Source: Umezawaea sp042738955
Lineage (GTDB): Bacteria > Actinomycetota > Actinomycetes > Mycobacteriales > Pseudonocardiaceae
Assembly (NCBI RefSeq): GCF_042738955.1
Contig: NZ_JBHYHC010000036.1
Location: forward strand, 1 to 64,000
Reading direction: 5' to 3'
DNA length: 64,000 nucleotides
Below are positions 33,401 to 41,308 of this stretch, piece by piece; positions within the stretch are counted from its first letter, which is position 1; every line of letters begins with the position of its first letter. The translations under genes and the position numbers were made by a program. The notes under the pieces were generated by a model that had not been told where the DNA came from, did not search any database, and was given only the letters and a program-made list of their open reading frames with translations.

Positions 33401-34073
33401 TGTCCCGCTGCCGGACCGGCCACGTGGTCCAGCCGCGCGCGGCCGGACGGCTGTCCTTGCTGGTGCCGTACACCTGGAAACCGTTGAGGCCCACCGGGTT
33501 GGTCGTGGAACGGCGGGACGCCGAGAACCGCACCCAGCGGGCGGTGACGGCGGGGTCCAGCGGGATCGTGAGCACGCCGCCCGCGCCGGAGTCGGTGCCG
33601 TAGACCGTGCGCCACGACTTGCCGTCGGTGGAGACGTCGAGCTGGAGCACCACGGCGTAGCTGGACTGGATCTCCGCGCCGGTGGTGTTGTCACGGGCTC
33701 CGTTGGCGTCGAACGCCTGGTCACCGGGCTGGGCCTCGAAGGTCAGCACCACCGAGCTGACCTGGCAGCGGCCCTGGAGGTCGACGATCATCCACTGCGA
33801 GTCGCCCTGCGCGGCCCGCCACCCCGAGCCCTTCACGCCGACCTGCGCCAGGCCGTCGACGGCGAACTCCGCGGGCGTGGCCGCGTAGTCGGTGGACGAC
33901 ACCTGGACCGGCCGGAACAGGGCCAGGTCCGTCGTGCCCTTCGCGCCCTGGGCTGTCACGGGGGCCGCCGACGCGGTGCCGGGCAGCACCGCCGCGAGCC
34001 CGAACCCGGCCAGCAGACCCGTGCCCGCGGTCAACACGAAACGCCGGGACACGCCGTTGAGGTCCTGCGCCAT
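30465..34073 (-). CDS. Secreted GH2 glycosidase with inserted discoidin-like block
   Basis: 1202 residues from ATG 34073 (GGAGC upstream). A Tat signal (Val-Ser-Arg-Arg-Phe-Val-Leu, cleavage near 37) is followed by an F5/8C (discoidin) domain at about 45-200, then the GH2 sugar-binding, immunoglobulin-like and TIM-barrel domains. Between the Ig-like part and the barrel, about 575-705, lies a second discoidin-type block (GKTATASSQDADWGAPGNVV). Catalytic acids: Glu in WFGCNEG near 818 and Glu in FWSEIGLPTV near 878. The barrel is closest to exo-beta-D-glucosaminidase/beta-mannosidase enzymes (MNFTMIRNWVGSSY). Substrate is a guess; chitosan-type oligomers would fit the nearby chitinase. Confidence 0.88.
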   Translation of the reverse strand: MAQDLNGVSRRFVLTAGTGLLAGFGLAAVLPGTASAAPVTAQGAKGTTDLALFRPVQVSSTDYAATPAEFAVDGLAQVGVKGSGWRAAQGDSQWMIVDLQGRCQVSSVVLTFEAQPGDQAFDANGARDNTTGAEIQSSYAVVLQLDVSTDGKSWRTVYGTDSGAGGVLTIPLDPAVTARWVRFSASRRSTTNPVGLNGFQVYGTSKDSRPAARGWTTWPVRQRDTPPALEVAADGTVPLESGWVLTMDDWAPSTDGAVLSGPTVDTRSWLPATVPGTVLASLVEQGQLPDPVKGLNNLHVPEALSRHSWWYRRSFAVPRKLDTGAGKRVWLEFDGVNHKADIWLNGTNVGTLTHPFGRTSLDVTAVLRKSGDQALAVGISPMPFPGSPGDKGPAGQSWVSANSTMFKNSPTYLAVSGWDWMPAVRDRASGIWNHVRLRSTGDAVLGDARIDSKLPKLPDTSSAEVTITVPVRNAATTSQNVKVTAAFSGVTVSKTITVAAGQQTDVVFAPSEFAQLRLSKPKLWWPNGYGDATLHDLTLTAEIGRTVSDRRTIKIGIRQLGYEFDLPIVHEDGAAPQTVNFPRQTAKFLRVQTGKRATSWGISLFSLSVVDSASPGTDLARGKTATASSQDADWGAPGNVVDGDPKTRWASVYEDNQWIQVDLGSAVAFDRLFLLWETAYAKDFKVQVSQDGQQWTDVVSVDNSPKPLAIIVNGVKVFIRGGSWGWDELLRRMPESRVDNVVAMHRDMNFTMIRNWVGSSYREELFAACDKHGILLWNEFWDGWSADPGNHEVYLAQAKDTVLRYRSHACVTVWFGCNEGNPPADIDRALREIVTTNTDTLYQGNSAGGVITGDGPYRWLDPRQYFTGEATGGKAGFWSEIGLPTVSVVESMRNLVGEGNPGWPIDTAWFMHDWSTNGNQSPQGYLAAIDARLAPSTSLAEFCRKAQFVNYESMRAIFEAWNAKLWNDATGVLLWMSHPAWHSTVWQTYDYDLDVNGSYYGSRKGCESRHVQADLSTWQVIAVNHTPTAMAGVTVNAKLHGMDGKEIGTPAQQKLDVAASSTAKAFTVPFSDDLPALHLLRLTMTDAKGSVISENTYWRYRTDTAMRGLNQLAKTQLSTTVRSAGKDGYTATIRNTGKTVAPMIRLSLRENNGTDRVLPTLYGDNYFWLLPGESRTVTVTPRRTVNRPRLQVEAYNVPAKLI

Positions 34074-34140
34074 GGAAGCTCCGATCTCGACAAGACAGGC
34101 GTCGGCCGATCCGGGGTCTCCCCTGCGAGTCGACGACGAC

Positions 34141-34154
34141 TGACAACGTTGCCA
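34141..34154. promoter_or_regulatory. LacI-type operator A (TGACAACGTTGCCA)
   Basis: Near-perfect palindrome, 6 of 7 pairs, centred on CG as in LacI/GalR operators. Lies 68 bp upstream of the GH2 start. A sequence TTGACG on the minus strand just beyond could be part of the promoter. Confidence 0.65.
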
Positions 34155-34361
34155 TGGAGCTTCGGCCGTGGGTAAACGAACGTCAAGGAGTCGAGGAAGA
34201 CAAAAATTCGGACAATAAATAGTTTCCAACTCAGCCCCCCAGCCCGCCTCCGGCCCAGGTTCGGACCTGAAACGGTCCAGCGGACCCCTGATTCGCCAGA
34301 AGGCGAACCGGACGTGTGCAGTGGGCAACCGGGCGTCCGGCACGCTCACCAACCCTCACGC

Positions 34362-34375
34362 TGACAAGGTTGTCA
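34362..34375. promoter_or_regulatory. LacI-type operator B (TGACAAGGTTGTCA)
   Basis: Arms TGACAA and TTGTCA are perfect. It shares TGACAA..TTG.CA with operator A, 221 bp away, and lies 64 bp upstream of the amidase start, so it may serve either direction or allow looping. Confidence 0.6.
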
Positions 34376-34439
34376 TCGCTCGTCGAGGCCAGTCGATACC
34401 GTGGTCGGATACGGACCTGAAGACGACCTGGGGGGAACC

Positions 34440-35795
34440 ATGCCGTGGGAGGCGAGCGCTATCGGCCGTGAGGTGCGCCGTGGCGAGATGAGCGCGGTCG
34501 AGGTCGTCGAGGCGCACCTGGCGCGGATCGCCGAGGTGAACCCGGTGGTCAACGCGCTGGGCGAGGTGTTCGCCGAGGACGCCCTGGCGCGGGCGCGGGA
34601 GGTCGACCGGCTCGGAGGCGAAGCAGGACCGCTGGCGGGTGTCCCGTTCTCGGTGAAGGACAACCTCGACGTGGCCGGGAAGGCCACGACGCACGGGTTG
34701 CGCCGGTTCCGGGAGAACGTCCGTCCGGTGGACGCTCCCCCGGTCGCGCGGCTGCGGGCGGCGGGCGCGATCCCGATCGGGCACGCGAACCTGCCGACGC
34801 TGACCGTGCGCGGGATGCACACGGCCAGCGAGCTGCACGGCCACACGGTGAACCCCTGGGACCACGCCAAGACGCCCGGCGGCTCCAGCGGCGGCGACGC
34901 GGTCGCGGTGGCCACCGGCATGGCCGTCCTGGGGCTGGGCAACGATTCCGGCGGCTCGCTGCGCCTCCCGGCGGCGTTCACCGGGGTGTGCGGGCTCAAG
35001 CCGTCGACCGGGCGGTACGCGGCCGACCACCGGCTCGGCGCGGACGACCCCTCGTTCGCCGCGCAGGTGATCCCGGTCGACGGGCCGCTGGCGCGCACGG
35101 TCGCCGAACTCCGGGTGGCGCACGAGGTGCTGGCGGGCGCGGACGTCCACGACCCGCGCGCGGTGCCGGTGCCGCTCACCGGCCCGCCCGTGCCCCGCCG
35201 GGTGGGTCTGGTGGTCGATCCCAGCGGCCGCGGTGTCGACCCCGCGGTGCGGTCGGCGCTGGAGGCGGCGGCGGCCACGTTGTCCGACCGCGGTTACGAC
35301 GTCGAGGAGGTCGTGCCGCCGCGGATGGCCGACGCGCTGGACGCGTACTCCGGCTTGATCCTCACCGAGTTCGCGCGCACCTGGCCCGCGGTCCGCGACC
35401 TGCTCGGCCCGGAGGCGAGCCGCTACCTGGAGCTGTCGATGCGCAGGCGGGAGCCGACGGACCTGGCCGGGTACCTGGCGCTGACCGGCGTGCTGCTGGG
35501 GATCCGGCGGGCGTGGGGCGAGTTCCTGGACGACCGGCCGCTGCTGCTCGGGCCGGTCAGCACCGTGCCGTCGTTCGAGCCGGACCAGGAGTCGCGCGAC
35601 GCCGAGGAGTTCGACCGCTACACGCACGCGATCTCGCTGTGCTCGGTGAGCAGCCTGGTCGGCGTGCCCGCGGTCGCGGTGCCGACGGGACTGGCCGACG
35701 GGTTCCCGGTGGGCGTGCAGCTGATCGGGCGGATGTACCGCGAGGACACGTGCCTGGACGCGGCGGAACTGCTGGAGCGCGCGCTCGTGCCGTGA
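34440..35795 (+). CDS. Amidase signature family hydrolase
   Basis: 451 residues from ATG 34440 (GGGGGGAACC directly upstream). The Ser-cis-Ser-Lys triad is present: Lys in PFSVKDN near residue 72, cis-Ser in GGSSGGD near 148, nucleophile Ser in NDSGGSLRLP near 173. Such enzymes hydrolyse small amides; GatA is excluded because no gatB/gatC is near and the C-terminus differs. No signal peptide, so cytoplasmic. Converges with the chitinase across two hairpins. Confidence 0.92.
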   Translation: MPWEASAIGREVRRGEMSAVEVVEAHLARIAEVNPVVNALGEVFAEDALARAREVDRLGGEAGPLAGVPFSVKDNLDVAGKATTHGLRRFRENVRPVDAPPVARLRAAGAIPIGHANLPTLTVRGMHTASELHGHTVNPWDHAKTPGGSSGGDAVAVATGMAVLGLGNDSGGSLRLPAAFTGVCGLKPSTGRYAADHRLGADDPSFAAQVIPVDGPLARTVAELRVAHEVLAGADVHDPRAVPVPLTGPPVPRRVGLVVDPSGRGVDPAVRSALEAAAATLSDRGYDVEEVVPPRMADALDAYSGLILTEFARTWPAVRDLLGPEASRYLELSMRRREPTDLAGYLALTGVLLGIRRAWGEFLDDRPLLLGPVSTVPSFEPDQESRDAEEFDRYTHAISLCSVSSLVGVPAVAVPTGLADGFPVGVQLIGRMYREDTCLDAAELLERALVP

Positions 35796-35802
35796 CCCGA
35801 GC

Positions 35803-35833
35803 GCCGGCCGGAAGGTGGAGCCTTCCGGCCGGC
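35803..35833. terminator. Bidirectional terminator, hairpin 1
   Basis: 13-bp perfect stem GCCGGCCGGAAGG (35803-35815) with its complement (35821-35833), loop TGGAG. It follows the amidase stop by 7 bases. Confidence 0.8.
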
Positions 35834-35840
35834 GTGCCCA

Positions 35841-35865
35841 TGCCGGGTGGGGGGACCACCCGGCA
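35841..35865. terminator. Bidirectional terminator, hairpin 2
   Basis: 10-bp perfect stem TGCCGGGTGG (35841-35850) and CCACCCGGCA (35856-35865), loop GGGGA. It ends 7 bases before the chitinase stop on the other strand. Confidence 0.75.
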
Positions 35866-35872
35866 GTGGCCG

Positions 35873-37375
35873 CTACCGGGGCAGGTACGCCCGGTTGGCC
35901 TTGGAGAACTCGAAGCCGTTGAACCTGTCCCAGTTGACCGACCACGTCATGAGGCCGCGCAGGTTCGGGTACACGCCCTTCGGCTTGTAGGAGCCGCAGT
36001 TGGTGCCCTTCATCAGGCAGTCCAGCGCGGTGTGGGTGTCGGCGACGGAGGTGAACCCGTTGCCGGCGTTGATGCTCGCGGGCAGGCCGATGGCGACCTG
36101 GTCCTGCCGCAGGCCGGGGAAGAACTTGCTCGCGTCGCCGCGCACCGGGAATCCCGCGAGGACCATGTCGGTCATGGCGACGTGGAAGTCCGCGCCACCC
36201 ATGAAGTGGTACTGGTTGTCCAGGCCCGTGACGGGGCCGGAGTTGTAGTCCTGGACGTGCAGCAGGGTCAGCGAGTCGCGCAGGGCGTGGATGACCGGCA
36301 GGTACGCGCCGGTGCGGCTGTCCGCCCCGCCTTGGCCGCCGTAGAACTGGTAGCCCACCTGCACGAAGAACGTCTCGGGCGCCATCGTGAGCACGAACTT
36401 GGTGCCGTAGCGGGACTTCAGCGACTTCAGCGCGGAGATCAGGTTCACGATCACCGGCGTGGTCGGGCTGCGGAAGTCGGTGTCACCGGAGTCCAGCGAC
36501 AGCGAGTGGCCCTCGAAGTCGATGTCGATGCCGTCCAGGCCGTACTTGTCGATGATCGCGGACGCGGAGCTGACGAACGCGTCGCGCGCGGCCGTGGTGG
36601 CGAGCTGGACCTGGCCGTTGGCGCCGCCGACGGAGATCAGGACCTTCTTGCCCGCGGCCTGCTTCGCGCGGATGCCCGCGATGAACTCGGCCTCGGACTC
36701 GACGTTCGGGCACTCGGCCACCGGGCACTGGCTGAACCTCAGCTGGCCGGAGGTCGCCGACGTCGGCTCGGCGAAGGACAGGTTGATGATGTCCCAGTCG
36801 TCGGAGACGTCCTTCATCCGGATGTAGCCGGACCCGTTGGCGAAGCTGGCGTGCAGGTAGCCGACGAGCACCCGCTTGGGCAGGCCGGTCACCGGCGGCT
36901 GCGACGTGGTCGTGGTGGTCGTCGTCGTGGTCGTTGTCGTCGTGGTGGTCGTGGAGCTGGTGGTGGTCGGCGGGGTCGTGCCGCCGGTGCAGGCCGCGCC
37001 GTTGATCTTGCAGTTGGCGGGGCTCGCGGTGCCCGAGGCGTTGAAGCCGAACGTGACCGTGGCGCCGGGCGCGACGGTGCCGTTGTAGTCGCGGTTGGTG
37101 AACGTGTAGTGACCGGAGGCGTTGGTCTGCAACGAGTCCCAGTACGCGCCGACGGTCGTGCCGGAGGGCAGGTCGAACTCGACCTTCCAGCTCGTCACCG
37201 CCGTGCTGGTGTCGTTCTTGACGGCGAACTGGGCGGTGTACCCGGTCTCCCAGCTCGACGTCTTGGTGAAGGTGGCCGTGACACCCGCGGCGTAGGCGGG
37301 CGCGAGGCTCACCAGCACCGCGCCGAGCGTCAACGTCACCACCGCCGCCACCTTGGCGGCCAGCACTCGTGACAT
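35873..37375 (-). CDS. Secreted chitinase, CBM2 + Thr linker + GH18
   Basis: 500 residues. Sec signal peptide to Ala near residue 29; CBM2-type carbohydrate-binding module about 30-130 (ATFTKTSSWETGYTAQFAVK); a linker of about 30 residues, almost all Thr, coded by mixed ACC/ACG/ACA codons; then a GH18 barrel from about 165. The catalytic DxxDxDxE is LDGIDIDFEG near residue 285, with SVGG near 250 and LMTWSVNWD near 475. It cuts chitin by substrate-assisted catalysis. GGAGGACG precedes ATG 37375. The promoter carries a DasR-like element. Confidence 0.95.
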   Translation of the reverse strand: MSRVLAAKVAAVVTLTLGAVLVSLAPAYAAGVTATFTKTSSWETGYTAQFAVKNDTSTAVTSWKVEFDLPSGTTVGAYWDSLQTNASGHYTFTNRDYNGTVAPGATVTFGFNASGTASPANCKINGAACTGGTTPPTTTSSTTTTTTTTTTTTTTTTSQPPVTGLPKRVLVGYLHASFANGSGYIRMKDVSDDWDIINLSFAEPTSATSGQLRFSQCPVAECPNVESEAEFIAGIRAKQAAGKKVLISVGGANGQVQLATTAARDAFVSSASAIIDKYGLDGIDIDFEGHSLSLDSGDTDFRSPTTPVIVNLISALKSLKSRYGTKFVLTMAPETFFVQVGYQFYGGQGGADSRTGAYLPVIHALRDSLTLLHVQDYNSGPVTGLDNQYHFMGGADFHVAMTDMVLAGFPVRGDASKFFPGLRQDQVAIGLPASINAGNGFTSVADTHTALDCLMKGTNCGSYKPKGVYPNLRGLMTWSVNWDRFNGFEFSKANRAYLPR

Positions 37376-37417
37376 TCGTCCTCCTAGTGGTGGCGGCCTC
37401 CAGGTGGTCCTGCCAGA

Positions 37418-37446
37418 ATTGGACTAGACCATCCACCAACTGTCAA
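37418..37446 (-). promoter_or_regulatory. Chitinase promoter with DasR-like element
   Basis: On the minus strand TTGACA (37446-37441), 17-bp spacer, TCCAAT (37423-37418). TGGACTAGACCA at 37420-37431 (plus strand) is one base from the TGGTCTAGACCA palindrome of Streptomyces chitinase/DasR sites and overlaps the -10 box, so N-acetylglucosamine-linked repression is expected. Confidence 0.75.
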
Positions 37447-37498
37447 GGTTCGGGGTCGAAACGCCTCCCGGCGAACATCCGATGTATAGGGTGCGGAG

Positions 37499-40000
37499 GT
37501 GCAGATCCCGTGGCGTGCCGCACCCCGAGCCGCGCTGTCGAACCCGCTGACCCTGCTGGTCAGCGTGGTGACGGCGCTGCTGCTGAGCTTCGTGGTGGCC
37601 GCCGCCGTGCTGCACTCGTCCGCCTCCGGCAGCGCCGCCGTCGCCTACCAGGAGGACCGGCTCTGCGACCAGCTGCTGCATCCGGGCCTGGACGCGAAGG
37701 GCGGCGTGCGCCCGGAACTGGCCACGCCCGCGATCACCGCGATCAAGGCCGAGGCGGGGTCGCGGCCCGTGCTCGCCGCCAGCTACACCGCCATCGTGCG
37801 CGCGGACTTCGGCGGCAAGCCGACGTTCGCCAAGTTCGGCTACCGCGAGGGGGCGTTCGACCACGTCCAGGTGCTCGAGGGCGGCTCGCGCGACGGCCTG
37901 TGGGTCCCGCGCAGCGTCGCCGACACCACGGACCTGCGGCTGGGCGAGCGCGGGATGGGCGGGCGGCTGCCCCCGGTGACCGCGATCTACGCCGACGTCA
38001 GCGACCCGATCGACCAGTGGTGGTGCACCGAGCGCCAGCAGGTCATCCCGAACAAGATCGTCCGCAAGGACGTCACCAGCGCCGTGGTGTGGCTGCCCAG
38101 CCAGGCCGCGTTCGACGCCCTGCCGCCGGAGGTCACCGGGCAGGGGCTGGCGATGTCGGTCCGCTTCCCGGTCGACCGGCCGCGCACCGCGAGCGAGGCC
38201 GAGGCCCTGCTGGCGGACGGCAACGCGCTGCTGGACCGGATCGACGCCAAGACGCCCGCCATCACCTGGCGGCACAACGTGGTGTTGCCGCTGCCGGTGG
38301 AGAACGCGCGCGACACCGCGGGCAACGTGCGCGCGGCGATCCTGCCGCTGACCCTCATCAGCCTGCTGATCGGCCTCGCGGGCGTCGGCACCGTCACCAC
38401 CGGCTGGGCGCAGCGCCGCCAGACCGAGCTGCGGATGCTGTGGTGCCGCGGGTCCGGGCCGTGGGCGCTCGGCGGGCGGGCGGTGCTGGAACTGGGGCTG
38501 CCGCTGCTGCTGGGCGGTCTCGCGGGGCTCGGCACGGCCCGGCTGCTGCTGCCCGTCTACGCGCCGTCGACCGCGCTCGAACCCGGCGCGCTGCCCCTCG
38601 CGGCGCTCGCCGTCGCCTGCGTGGTCGCCGCGAGCCTCGCCGTCACGGTCGTCGTGGCCGCGCTCCGCGTCCACCGGATGTTCCAGGCGCCGGTCGTGAA
38701 CGGCAAGGCGCGCAAGGTGTTCGCCGCGATCCCGTGGGAACTCGCGACCGCCGCGCTGGCGTTCCTCGCCTGGCAGCGGCTGCGCGAGGGCGGCCTGTCC
38801 TCGCCGCTGAAGATCGGCGGCCTGCCCCGGATCGACGCCGCCGCGCTCGCGTTCCCGCTGCTGGTCGTGCTGACCACGGCGCTGCTCGCGGCCAGGGTGC
38901 TGCGGGTGCTGCTGCGGCTGTCGCACCGCACGTCGCTGTGGCACCGGCCCGCCGCGCAGATCGCGATCCGCAGGCTCGCCGCGAGCGCCGGACCGGTGAC
39001 CGGCGTGCTGCTCGTCGGGGTGCTGGCGATCGGCACGATGGCCGTCGGCTCCAGCATCTCCAGCGCCCAGAAGACGTCGCTGGACGAGAAGTCCGGCCTG
39101 TACACGGGGGCGAACAGCGTCGTGCAGATCGGCACGGACCTGGTCACCGGCAAGCGCGAGCTGCCCGCCGAGCTGCGCGGCTCGACCACGGTCGTCGGCG
39201 TGAGCACGCAGTACGAGCGCACCGCCGTGATCGTCGACCCTGCGACGTTCACCGACGGCGCGTTCCTCGGCACGGCGGACCCTGACGAGCTGCGGGCCCT
39301 GATCGCCGCGCCGGTGCGGGTCGGCACGGCCCCGCGCCGCGAGGTCCAGCTCCCCGGCCTGCCGCCGCTGAACCCGGAACCGCACCTGGACTCGTTCCCG
39401 AAGGTCGGCGACGCCGGGTACGTGGTGCCGCGCGCCGAGGTCACGACCGTCGACGGCGTCGGCTCCTGGTACCTGTGGTCCACGAAGTCCGCGGCCGACC
39501 TGACCGCGCCGCTGCGCGCGGCGGGCATCGACTACACCGGCGTGCAGGAACGCGCGAAGGCGATCTCCGGGCTGCCGTTCCTGACGATCCAGTGGACGTT
39601 CGCGTTCGTCACGGCGATCGGCGGGGTGCTGGCGATCGTCGCTGCCATCGCGCTGCTGCTCGCGATCGAGGTCCGCAGGCGGCAGAACGCCGTCGCGGGC
39701 GCGCTGAGCACCCGGATGGGCATGAGTCCGGCGACGCTGCTGTCGAGCCACCTGATGGAACTCGGGGCCGTGGCGGCGTTCGCGGTCGTGGTCGGCAGCG
39801 CGGCGAGCGCGCTGAGCACGGGGGTCGCCGTGCCGCGGCTGGACCCCGCGCCCCGGCTCACGCCGTCGCCGGAACTGCCGAACGTGGTGCCCCTGCTGGT
39901 GACCACGGCGGTCGGCAGCGCGCTGGTCGTGCTGGCGGCGGCGTGGATCGCGCTGCGGTCCGCGCGGGCCGCCCGGATCGGGGAGCTGATCCGTGGCTGA
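37499..40000 (+). CDS. FtsX-type ABC transporter permease
   Basis: 833 residues from GTG 37499; GCGGAG directly abuts it, so spacing is unusually tight and the start is not certain. One N-terminal helix (LLVSVVTALLLSFVVAAAVL), a large extracellular domain of about 230 residues, a core of helices near 280-430, a second extracellular part (about 540-690) and three helices at the C-terminus, the FtsX/MacB duplicated layout. Likely an exporter or an envelope-remodelling device rather than an importer. The next two genes are its ATPases, overlapping by 8 and 4 bases. Confidence 0.85.
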   Translation: MQIPWRAAPRAALSNPLTLLVSVVTALLLSFVVAAAVLHSSASGSAAVAYQEDRLCDQLLHPGLDAKGGVRPELATPAITAIKAEAGSRPVLAASYTAIVRADFGGKPTFAKFGYREGAFDHVQVLEGGSRDGLWVPRSVADTTDLRLGERGMGGRLPPVTAIYADVSDPIDQWWCTERQQVIPNKIVRKDVTSAVVWLPSQAAFDALPPEVTGQGLAMSVRFPVDRPRTASEAEALLADGNALLDRIDAKTPAITWRHNVVLPLPVENARDTAGNVRAAILPLTLISLLIGLAGVGTVTTGWAQRRQTELRMLWCRGSGPWALGGRAVLELGLPLLLGGLAGLGTARLLLPVYAPSTALEPGALPLAALAVACVVAASLAVTVVVAALRVHRMFQAPVVNGKARKVFAAIPWELATAALAFLAWQRLREGGLSSPLKIGGLPRIDAAALAFPLLVVLTTALLAARVLRVLLRLSHRTSLWHRPAAQIAIRRLAASAGPVTGVLLVGVLAIGTMAVGSSISSAQKTSLDEKSGLYTGANSVVQIGTDLVTGKRELPAELRGSTTVVGVSTQYERTAVIVDPATFTDGAFLGTADPDELRALIAAPVRVGTAPRREVQLPGLPPLNPEPHLDSFPKVGDAGYVVPRAEVTTVDGVGSWYLWSTKSAADLTAPLRAAGIDYTGVQERAKAISGLPFLTIQWTFAFVTAIGGVLAIVAAIALLLAIEVRRRQNAVAGALSTRMGMSPATLLSSHLMELGAVAAFAVVVGSAASALSTGVAVPRLDPAPRLTPSPELPNVVPLLVTTAVGSALVVLAAAWIALRSARAARIGELIRG

Positions 40001-40655
40001 GCACGTGCTGCGACTGGTCGAGGTGGGCGTGGAGTACCGCACGCCCGGCGGGACGGTGACGGCCGTGTCCGACGTGAGCCTGGACGTGCCGTCGACCGGC
40101 ATCACCGTGCTGGCCGGGCCGTCGGGGTCGGGCAAGTCGACGTTGCTGCGGGTGCTGAGCCTGGTGGAGCGCCCGACGCTCGGCAACGTCGAACTGCGCG
40201 GCGTCGGTACGGCCCGGCTGCCGAACAAGGCGCGGCGGGCGTTGCGGCGCACGGACGTGGCGCTGGTGTTCCAGAACCCCGGCGACAACCTGATCGGCCA
40301 CCTGTCCGTCGGCGACAACCTGCGGGCCGCCGCCCAGGCCGCGGGCAAACCCGAACAGGTGGACGAGGTGCTCGACCAGCTGGGCCTGCCCGGCACCGCG
40401 GACTGGAAGGTGACCGCGCTGTCCGGCGGCCAGCAGCAGCGACTGGCGTTCGGGTGCGCGCTCGCGCGCGGCGCGACCGTGGTGCTGGCCGACGAGCCGA
40501 CCTCGCAGCTCGACACGGCGTCGGCGGACCTCGTCCTGGAGACGCTGGTGGACCTGTCCCGCCGCGGCATCCCGGTCGTGGTCGCGTCGCACGACCCGAG
40601 GCTGATCGCGTTGGCGGACACCTGCTTCACGCTGCGGGACGGGGTGCTCGCATGA
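39993..40655 (+). CDS. ABC transporter ATPase A (LolD/MacB-type)
   Basis: 220 residues from GTG 39993, overlapping the permease by 8 bases. Walker A GPSGSGKST near residue 42, Q-loop VFQNPGDNL, signature LSGGQQQR, Walker B VVLADEPTSQLD, H-loop VASHD. Complete and presumably active. Belongs to the three-subunit FtsX-type transporter with the second ATPase. Confidence 0.93.
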   Translation: MAEHVLRLVEVGVEYRTPGGTVTAVSDVSLDVPSTGITVLAGPSGSGKSTLLRVLSLVERPTLGNVELRGVGTARLPNKARRALRRTDVALVFQNPGDNLIGHLSVGDNLRAAAQAAGKPEQVDEVLDQLGLPGTADWKVTALSGGQQQRLAFGCALARGATVVLADEPTSQLDTASADLVLETLVDLSRRGIPVVVASHDPRLIALADTCFTLRDGVLA

Positions 40656-41302
40656 GCTTGCGCGCGACGGACGTGCACCGGTCGTTCGACCACCCGAGCG
40701 GCGCGGTGCACGTGCTGCGGGGCGTCGACCTGGCCGTGGAGCCGGGCGAGCTGGTCACGCTGTCCGGGCCGTCCGGGTCGGGCAAGAGCGCCCTCATCAC
40801 GCTGCTGTGCGGGTTCGACCAGCCGGACAAGGGCGTGATCGAGGTGTGCGGGCGGTCGCTCACCTCCCCGCCGAGCTGGCGGCTGTGCGCGGTGCTGCCG
40901 CAGGCGCTCGGCCTCGCGGGCGAGCTGACGCTGGCGGAGAACATCGCGCTGCCGCTGCGCCTTGACCCGGACCGCCGCGGCGAACCGGTCGGCGACGCCG
41001 TGGACGAGCTGATGGCCGAACTGGGCGTCGACGGGCTGGGCGACCGGTACCCGGCCGAGGTGTCGTTCGGCCAGCAGCAGCGCGCCGCGCTGGCGCGGGC
41101 CGTCATCGCCGGGCCGACCGTGCTGCTCGCCGACGAGCCGACCGCGCACCTGGACCACCGCAGCGCGCCCGCGGCCGTGCGGCTGCTGCGCCGGGCGGCG
41201 GACGCCGGGGCGGCCGTGCTGATCGCCACCCACCACGACCTGGTGCACCGGGCGGCGGACCGGACTCTGGTCCTCGACGAGGGCCGGATTTCCGTACAGT
41301 AG
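40652..41302 (+). CDS. ABC transporter ATPase B (variant signature)
   Basis: 216 residues from ATG 40652, sharing ATGA with the previous gene. Walker A GPSGSGKSA near residue 42, Walker B VLLADEPTAHLD, H-loop ATHHD. The signature is SFGQQQRAALARA instead of LSGGQ, so one of the two composite ATP sites is probably weak. Two different ATPases with one permease gene imply an asymmetric complex. Confidence 0.9.
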   Translation: MSLRATDVHRSFDHPSGAVHVLRGVDLAVEPGELVTLSGPSGSGKSALITLLCGFDQPDKGVIEVCGRSLTSPPSWRLCAVLPQALGLAGELTLAENIALPLRLDPDRRGEPVGDAVDELMAELGVDGLGDRYPAEVSFGQQQRAALARAVIAGPTVLLADEPTAHLDHRSAPAAVRLLRRAADAGAAVLIATHHDLVHRAADRTLVLDEGRISVQ

Positions 41303-41308
41303 TGCCCG

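Larger units (their letters stand above)
34074..34439. other. Divergent intergenic region, GH2 and amidase
   Basis: 366 bases with two LacI-type palindromes (34141-34154 and 34362-34375) and lower GC in the middle. No coding sequence seen. Confidence 0.7.

Noticed and set aside
36905..36960. Dense trinucleotide repeats resembling a microsatellite or repeat array
   Set aside because: They are the Thr-rich linker codons of the chitinase with mixed third bases, in frame, as usual for secreted actinomycete glycosidases.
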